Assembly (NCBI GenBank): GCA_022508605.1
Contig: JAFLUX010000010.1
Span: 1 to 53,705 of the forward strand
Length of the DNA: 53,705 nt
Direction: 5' to 3'
Source: Bacteroidales bacterium
GTDB lineage: Bacteria > Bacteroidota > Bacteroidia > Bacteroidales > UBA932
Positions 50,866 to 53,705 of the stretch are shown piece after piece. The notes under the pieces are model-generated. The model did no database searches, was not told the origin of the DNA, and worked only from the letters and a program-made list of their open reading frames with translations. Both the position numbers and the translations under genes were made by a program. How positions within the stretch are numbered: the first letter of the stretch is position 1; each line of letters opens with the position of its first letter.

Positions 50866-50904
50866 CGAACCGCCGCGCGGAGCAGCTCTCCGCAACCCGG
50901 TTCG
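50866..50904 (-). promoter_or_regulatory. 5'-terminal stem-loop in the pst-cys operon leader
   Basis: An outer 6-bp stem (CGAACC with its complement, 50866-50871 and 50899-50904) and an inner 6-bp stem (50877-50882 with 50888-50893) are separated by a symmetric 5+5 internal loop and close on a 5-nt loop. The predicted transcription start (about 50905) is at its 5' edge, and the structure ends 10 nt before the ATG. It could stabilise the mRNA or control ribosome access. Confidence 0.55.
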
Positions 50905-50910
50905 TGGGAG

Positions 50911-50918
50911 CAAATTTA
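50911..50918 (-). promoter_or_regulatory. -7 promoter box of the pst-cys operon
   Basis: TAAATTTG on the minus strand, followed by C, lies 55 nt before the ATG at 50855. No clear -33 TTTG is seen at the usual spacing, which may mean an activator is needed, as might be expected for a starvation-controlled operon. Confidence 0.5.
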
Positions 50919-50995
50919 GTAAATTTTCCGGGAACGCATTCCCTCCCGCGCAAGTATGCTTGCCGATTGCCGCGAAAATCCTAAATCCGCTGCAT

Positions 50996-51313
50996 TTACC
51001 GCACGTATTCTATTGGCAATCCGACAGCTTCCGCAATGACTTTTGCAGAAAATCCGGCACCATCGGCAAGGGCTTCTGTGGGAAATCCGGCACCGTCAGC
51101 AATGGCTTCTGCGGGAAATCCGGCACCGTCGGCAAGGGTTTCTGCGGAAAATCCGGCACCATCGGCAATGGCTTCTGCGGAAAATCCGGCGGCCTGCGAT
51201 ATCGTGAGACTTCTGTAGGACAGCGCATGCCAAGGAAGCGGCCTGCATAGAGCTTCGAGGGGCAAACCTGCTAAATCAAGCGAAAGACTCAAAGCTCGCA
51301 ATGAAAAATTCAT
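50996..51313 (-). CDS. Small repeat protein related to Rpn-family C-termini, or Rpn relic
   Basis: 105 residues if translated from the ATG at 51313. The C-terminal part is made of 11-residue units of the type AGFSAEAIADG (five copies), ending VIAEAVGLPIEYVR. This end closely resembles the C-terminus of the Rpn-family gene at 53437 (LVAAGTGLPIECVRALADA). Family knowledge: Rpn (PDDEXK_2) recombination-promoting nucleases often end in such short helical units. The nuclease domain is absent, so the frame is a truncated relic or a spin-off small protein. All reading frames stay open through the repeat, so coding is not proven. Confidence 0.4.
   Translation of the reverse strand: MNFSLRALSLSLDLAGLPLEALCRPLPWHALSYRSLTISQAAGFSAEAIADGAGFSAETLADGAGFPAEAIADGAGFPTEALADGAGFSAKVIAEAVGLPIEYVR
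51033..51197. repeat. 33-bp tandem repeat, five units
   Basis: Five 33-bp units begin at 51033, 51066, 51099, 51132 and 51165. Each contains a core of the form TTCTGCGG(A/G)AAATCCGGCACC. Units 1, 3 and 5 start GCAATG while 2 and 4 start GCAAGG, which suggests growth by 66-bp duplication. A length divisible by three keeps the minus-strand frame. The rest of the 50919-51381 gap holds no other gene I can support. Confidence 0.9.
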
Positions 51314-51381
51314 AGTCTCCGATATTCCGTGAAATTATAGCTATATTTATAGGTTGTTGATTTTTAAATCGAAATCAGGAA

Positions 51382-51513
51382 ATGGAATTTTGCGTTAAAA
51401 GAGCCTACGATGCTCCGAATGTGGAGAATACGAATTTTGAGTATGACTGTTTAATCGCCCAATCCTCGTTGGAGAATCTCGGAAGCGGTGATGAATGGGT
51501 TTGGGAGGACTAA
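51382..51513 (+). CDS. 43-residue peptide preceding a fimbrillin-like lipoprotein
   Basis: A complete frame with ATG at 51382 and TAA at 51511-51513, ending 3 nt before the next start. The product has no signal peptide. It begins MEFCVKRAYDAPNVEN, continues NFEYDCLIAQSSLENLGSG and ends in acidic DEWVWED. The pattern Y-x-A-P near the N-terminus followed by an acidic/hydrophobic segment and a Ser/Gly-rich part resembles small peptides I associate with Bacteroidetes surface-lipoprotein loci; this is from memory and unverified. Its position suggests cotranscription with the lipoprotein. A weak box TATATTTA lies at 51342-51349. Confidence 0.6.
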   Translation: MEFCVKRAYDAPNVENTNFEYDCLIAQSSLENLGSGDEWVWED

Positions 51514-51516
51514 GTT

Positions 51517-53340
51517 ATGAAAAGGTTGTTTATAGTTTTGTCGGCGCTTGCTGCCGTTGTCGGATGTACGGTCTCCGAACTCGGAAATGATGCCGCACTG
51601 CGTGAGTCATCCGTCTATACCGCAGGTTTTGAGAATCCTGATACCCGCGTGTATGTGGACTCAGAGTTGAAGACCCATTGGACCGCCGATGACAGGATAA
51701 GCATTTTTACCCAGACTTACAACGAACAGTTTAAATTTGACGGAGCAACCGGCGACATCGAAGGGTCATTCACTTCGCTCGACAGCAAATTCCACACCGG
51801 CGCCGAACTGCCTGCCGTATATGCGGTATATCCGTATTCAGACGATACTTCCATTACTTCCGAAGGGACTATCTCGCTGAACCTGCCTGCCGTACAGCAT
51901 TATGCCAAAGACAGCTTCGGTCTCGGGGCAAACTCTATGGTTGCCGTCACGGAATCTAAAAAATCTACCGCTTTGACTTTCAAGAATCTTTGCGGTTACA
52001 TAGTGATAAAGTTGTACGGTGATGCGACAATCAAGTCGATAACCCTGTCGGGAAACAACGGCGAGAAACTTGCGGGGCCCGCTACTGTCGCTCCTGTCTA
52101 CGGACAGGCGCCTGCAGTACAGATGTCCGACGCTGCCACTCAGAGTATAACTCTTGACTGTGGAAATGGCGTGCAGCTTGGCAAGACAGCTGATGATGCC
52201 ACGGCATTTTGGTTTGCCGTGCCTCCGGTGACTTTCAGCAAGGGCTTCACAGTGAGGGTGACGAACACCGAGTTTTGGTCTATGGAAAAGTCCGTGAGCA
52301 CCGAAAAAACTGTGGTCCGCAATATCGCGAACAGCATGGCTCCACTTAAGGCCAGCACTTTTGATATTCCCGGCGAGGGCTTAGGAGAGGACGATGAGGC
52401 ATCTGGCATCCGACTCGCTTCTGTCATCGGCGGGCATGACGGAGATGTCGCTTTTTTCTACGACTATGATGATGCAGGGAAATTATTTTCCATTGCAGCC
52501 GATGATAAAACTCTATACGCGAAAGACAACTTCACACTATCACTATCCGCTTTTAGTTCTTATGACGAAACATATTATTACCAGGAATGGATCCCCGTCA
52601 TCAATGATAAGCTCATTACGAAGATGAGCTGTAGGAACTGGAGGACTTATGAAGCTGATGGCGAGTTTACAGTTGATTACGATAGTTTTGAGATTACATT
52701 TGATTTCCAATACAATGCAAAGGGGCAACTGTCATCCTGGTCGGGCGATGTCACCAATTATCGTGGAGGAGAAATAGAGAATAAATGGAGACGCCAAGCC
52801 TCTATTTCCTACGACTCGCTGAACAGAATAGCTAAAATCGTATCGGTAGATGCCACCATTTACGATATCGAGTACCCAACGGACTGGAACTGGACCAACA
52901 CCTATGAGTTCTATTATGAAATTTCTCAGGAAAACAAATTCTGCCAATTCACACTTGATTTCTGCGGATGTATCTTTGACAATTGGGGAAGTGAGGATTG
53001 TACTGGGAATGATTTCACCCCCATTGCACCTTTTGCATTTGCGGGGTTCTTCGGAAAGTCAAGTTCGGCCATCCCGTATGCCATGTCCTGGAAGCAGGAG
53101 TATAACGATAACGGAGAGATAAAAACCTACAGAGGCATATATGAACTGGAGCCTTGTATCTTGAATGCCGACGGCACCATACGAGAGGCGGACGAAGTCA
53201 AGTACTTTTACAAGACACACAGCCGTGCCGCCGCCACCGCTGCAGATGTAATGCCTGCTCCCGAAAAGAGAGGAAACATCAGTTCACACGGCTTCTCACG
53301 CAAGCCGATGAAGTTTTTCCGCCGCTCCCGAGAGCAGTAA
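51517..53340 (+). CDS. Fimbrillin-like surface lipoprotein
   Basis: 607 residues. The signal peptide ends in AVVGC (Cys17). Residues about 30-290 follow the fimbrillin/Mfa-like pattern: an early DTRVYVDSELKTHWTADDRISIFT, VYAVYPYSD, a Leu-rich strand LTFKNLCGYIVIKLYG, and FWFAVPPVTFSKGFTVRV. Such proteins are exported as lipoproteins and form fimbria shafts or tips. The second half (about 300-560) has repeats of the YDDAGKLFSI and YNAKGQLSSW type and is richer in A/T than the rest of the window. The last 45 residues are basic and GC-rich (KTHSRAAATAADVMPAPEKR and on), unlike the rest, and may be a read-through junction. No usher- or anchor-like partner is adjacent. Confidence 0.72.
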   Translation: MKRLFIVLSALAAVVGCTVSELGNDAALRESSVYTAGFENPDTRVYVDSELKTHWTADDRISIFTQTYNEQFKFDGATGDIEGSFTSLDSKFHTGAELPAVYAVYPYSDDTSITSEGTISLNLPAVQHYAKDSFGLGANSMVAVTESKKSTALTFKNLCGYIVIKLYGDATIKSITLSGNNGEKLAGPATVAPVYGQAPAVQMSDAATQSITLDCGNGVQLGKTADDATAFWFAVPPVTFSKGFTVRVTNTEFWSMEKSVSTEKTVVRNIANSMAPLKASTFDIPGEGLGEDDEASGIRLASVIGGHDGDVAFFYDYDDAGKLFSIAADDKTLYAKDNFTLSLSAFSSYDETYYYQEWIPVINDKLITKMSCRNWRTYEADGEFTVDYDSFEITFDFQYNAKGQLSSWSGDVTNYRGGEIENKWRRQASISYDSLNRIAKIVSVDATIYDIEYPTDWNWTNTYEFYYEISQENKFCQFTLDFCGCIFDNWGSEDCTGNDFTPIAPFAFAGFFGKSSSAIPYAMSWKQEYNDNGEIKTYRGIYELEPCILNADGTIREADEVKYFYKTHSRAAATAADVMPAPEKRGNISSHGFSRKPMKFFRRSREQ

Positions 53341-53351
53341 CAATACTATTT

Positions 53352-53444
53352 CTATTCGCTTTCACGCCGCGAGGGTCGAATGCCCTGGCGGGTAAAGGTC
53401 TGTTCGTGCTTCAGGCTGCCGTAAATAGCATAGATTTCAAGCGT
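53352..53444 (-). pseudogene. Decayed 3' end of a calcineurin-type phosphoesterase gene
   Basis: On the minus strand this encodes LEIYAIYGSLKHEQTFTR, close to VKIYASDGRLKHEKTFTR at the C-terminus of the phosphoesterase gene at 1625-3262 (12 of 17 residues identical from IYA on). At DNA level CAGGGCATTCGACC is shared, with a 2-nt and then a 1-nt deletion that shift and restore the frame before a TAG. No start and no upstream domain remain; the upstream part is replaced by the Rpn gene, whose stop overlaps it. Confidence 0.65.
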
Positions 53445-53705
53445 CCGCAAGCGCACGCACACACTCTATCGGCAGGCCGGTGCCCGCGGCAACGAGTTCA
53501 ACAGAGACCCCCGCGGCCAATAGCCTCTTCGCTATGGTCCGCTGTTCTTCAGTGCGGCCTCTCGCCTCTCCCTCGGCGCGGCCCTTCGCGATTCCTTTTG
53601 CTTCACCCTCAGACAGCCCCTCGGCCAGCCCTTGCTCCCGTCCCTCCTCGAAGCCCTTGTCGTGGGCAAAGTCGATAGTGTTCTTGTAGTCCCAGTCTCG
53701 TCTCA
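53437..53705 (-). CDS. Rpn/PD-(D/E)xK nuclease family protein, 3' end (partial)
   Basis: 88 codons plus TGA; the 5' part lies beyond the window edge. The sequence starts RRDWDYKNTIDFAHDKGFEE and continues with repeated Glu-Gly units (GREQGLAEGLSEGEAKGIAK and on), then KRLLAAGVSVELVAAGTGLP and IECVRALADA. Family knowledge: Rpn (COG5464, PDDEXK_2) proteins have a DYxNxxxxAxxxG segment at the end of the nuclease domain, followed by a charged EG-repeat helix and short C-terminal units. They are linked to DNA mobility and RecA-independent recombination. The C-terminal unit matches the repeat at 51033-51197. Confidence 0.8.
   Translation of the reverse strand, partial: RRDWDYKNTIDFAHDKGFEEGREQGLAEGLSEGEAKGIAKGRAEGEARGRTEEQRTIAKRLLAAGVSVELVAAGTGLPIECVRALADA

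Noticed and set aside
50866..50904. A SAM-II or other known sulfur riboswitch
   Set aside because: The hairpin lacks the conserved sequence and pseudoknot of SAM-II and is too short for other known classes; it is reported only as a stem-loop.
51033..51197. Possible CRISPR array
   Set aside because: The 33-bp units are directly abutting with no spacers and encode protein-like modules; no cas gene is present.

Overview
The window looks like chromosomal DNA of a fairly GC-rich member of the Bacteroidales. Evidence for this: promoters with a TAnnTTTG -7 box (two with a TTTG -33 box 19 bp upstream), lipoprotein signals ending in Cys, a FISUMP-domain lipoprotein, DUF4290 and DUF4954 proteins, a fimbrillin-like lipoprotein, and LolA with no LolB nearby. 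A Rikenellaceae/Alistipes-like source is possible, but that is inference. No rRNA, tRNA, CRISPR array, intact prophage or IS element was seen.

Layout. 1-495 has no intact gene: an inverted repeat and the 3' remnant of a type I restriction specificity subunit. 496-6489 holds a PAP2 phosphatase, a calcineurin-type phosphoesterase with a sodium/solute symporter, and a serine-type sulfatase. 6514-13243 is one leftward operon: acetate kinase, Ptb-type phosphate acyltransferase, MazG, GlmS, DUF4954. 13299-17231 holds a short ComEC core, a long RelA/SpoT homologue and a FISUMP lipoprotein. 17316-21507 holds an ApbE lipoprotein and a leftward four-gene cassette whose genes all overlap: HprK-like kinase, S26 peptidase, PqqD, ABC exporter. 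This is a RiPP-like set without an identifiable precursor or cyclase. 21645-28755 is a rightward operon: DUF4290, FtsK, LolA, MnmA, PurT, lytic transglycosylase.

28761-38564 is leftward: a COG2509 flavoprotein, an AddA/AddB-like recombination pair, and an outer-membrane porin with a DASS anion transporter. 38688-44362 is a rightward operon: polyferredoxin membrane protein, S1/P1 nuclease, GH2 glycosidase, lipoprotein. 44352-50855 is a leftward six-gene operon in which a PstS-PstC fusion, PstA and PstB are followed within a few bases by CysD, CysN and CysH. There is no phoU, so I propose that this 'phosphate' transporter brings in sulfate for the sulfate-reduction genes it is joined to. Its mRNA is predicted to begin with a stem-loop.

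50900-53705 is an accessory island. It has a 33-bp tandem repeat that encodes Rpn-like tail units, an unannotated 43-residue peptide gene, an AT-richer fimbrillin-like lipoprotein with a strange basic tail, a decayed copy of the 3' end of the phosphoesterase gene, and the 3' end of an Rpn-family nuclease gene that runs off the window.

The gene order is compact. Many neighbours overlap by ATGA or TGATG, and five promoters sit so close to the start codon that leaderless mRNAs are expected.
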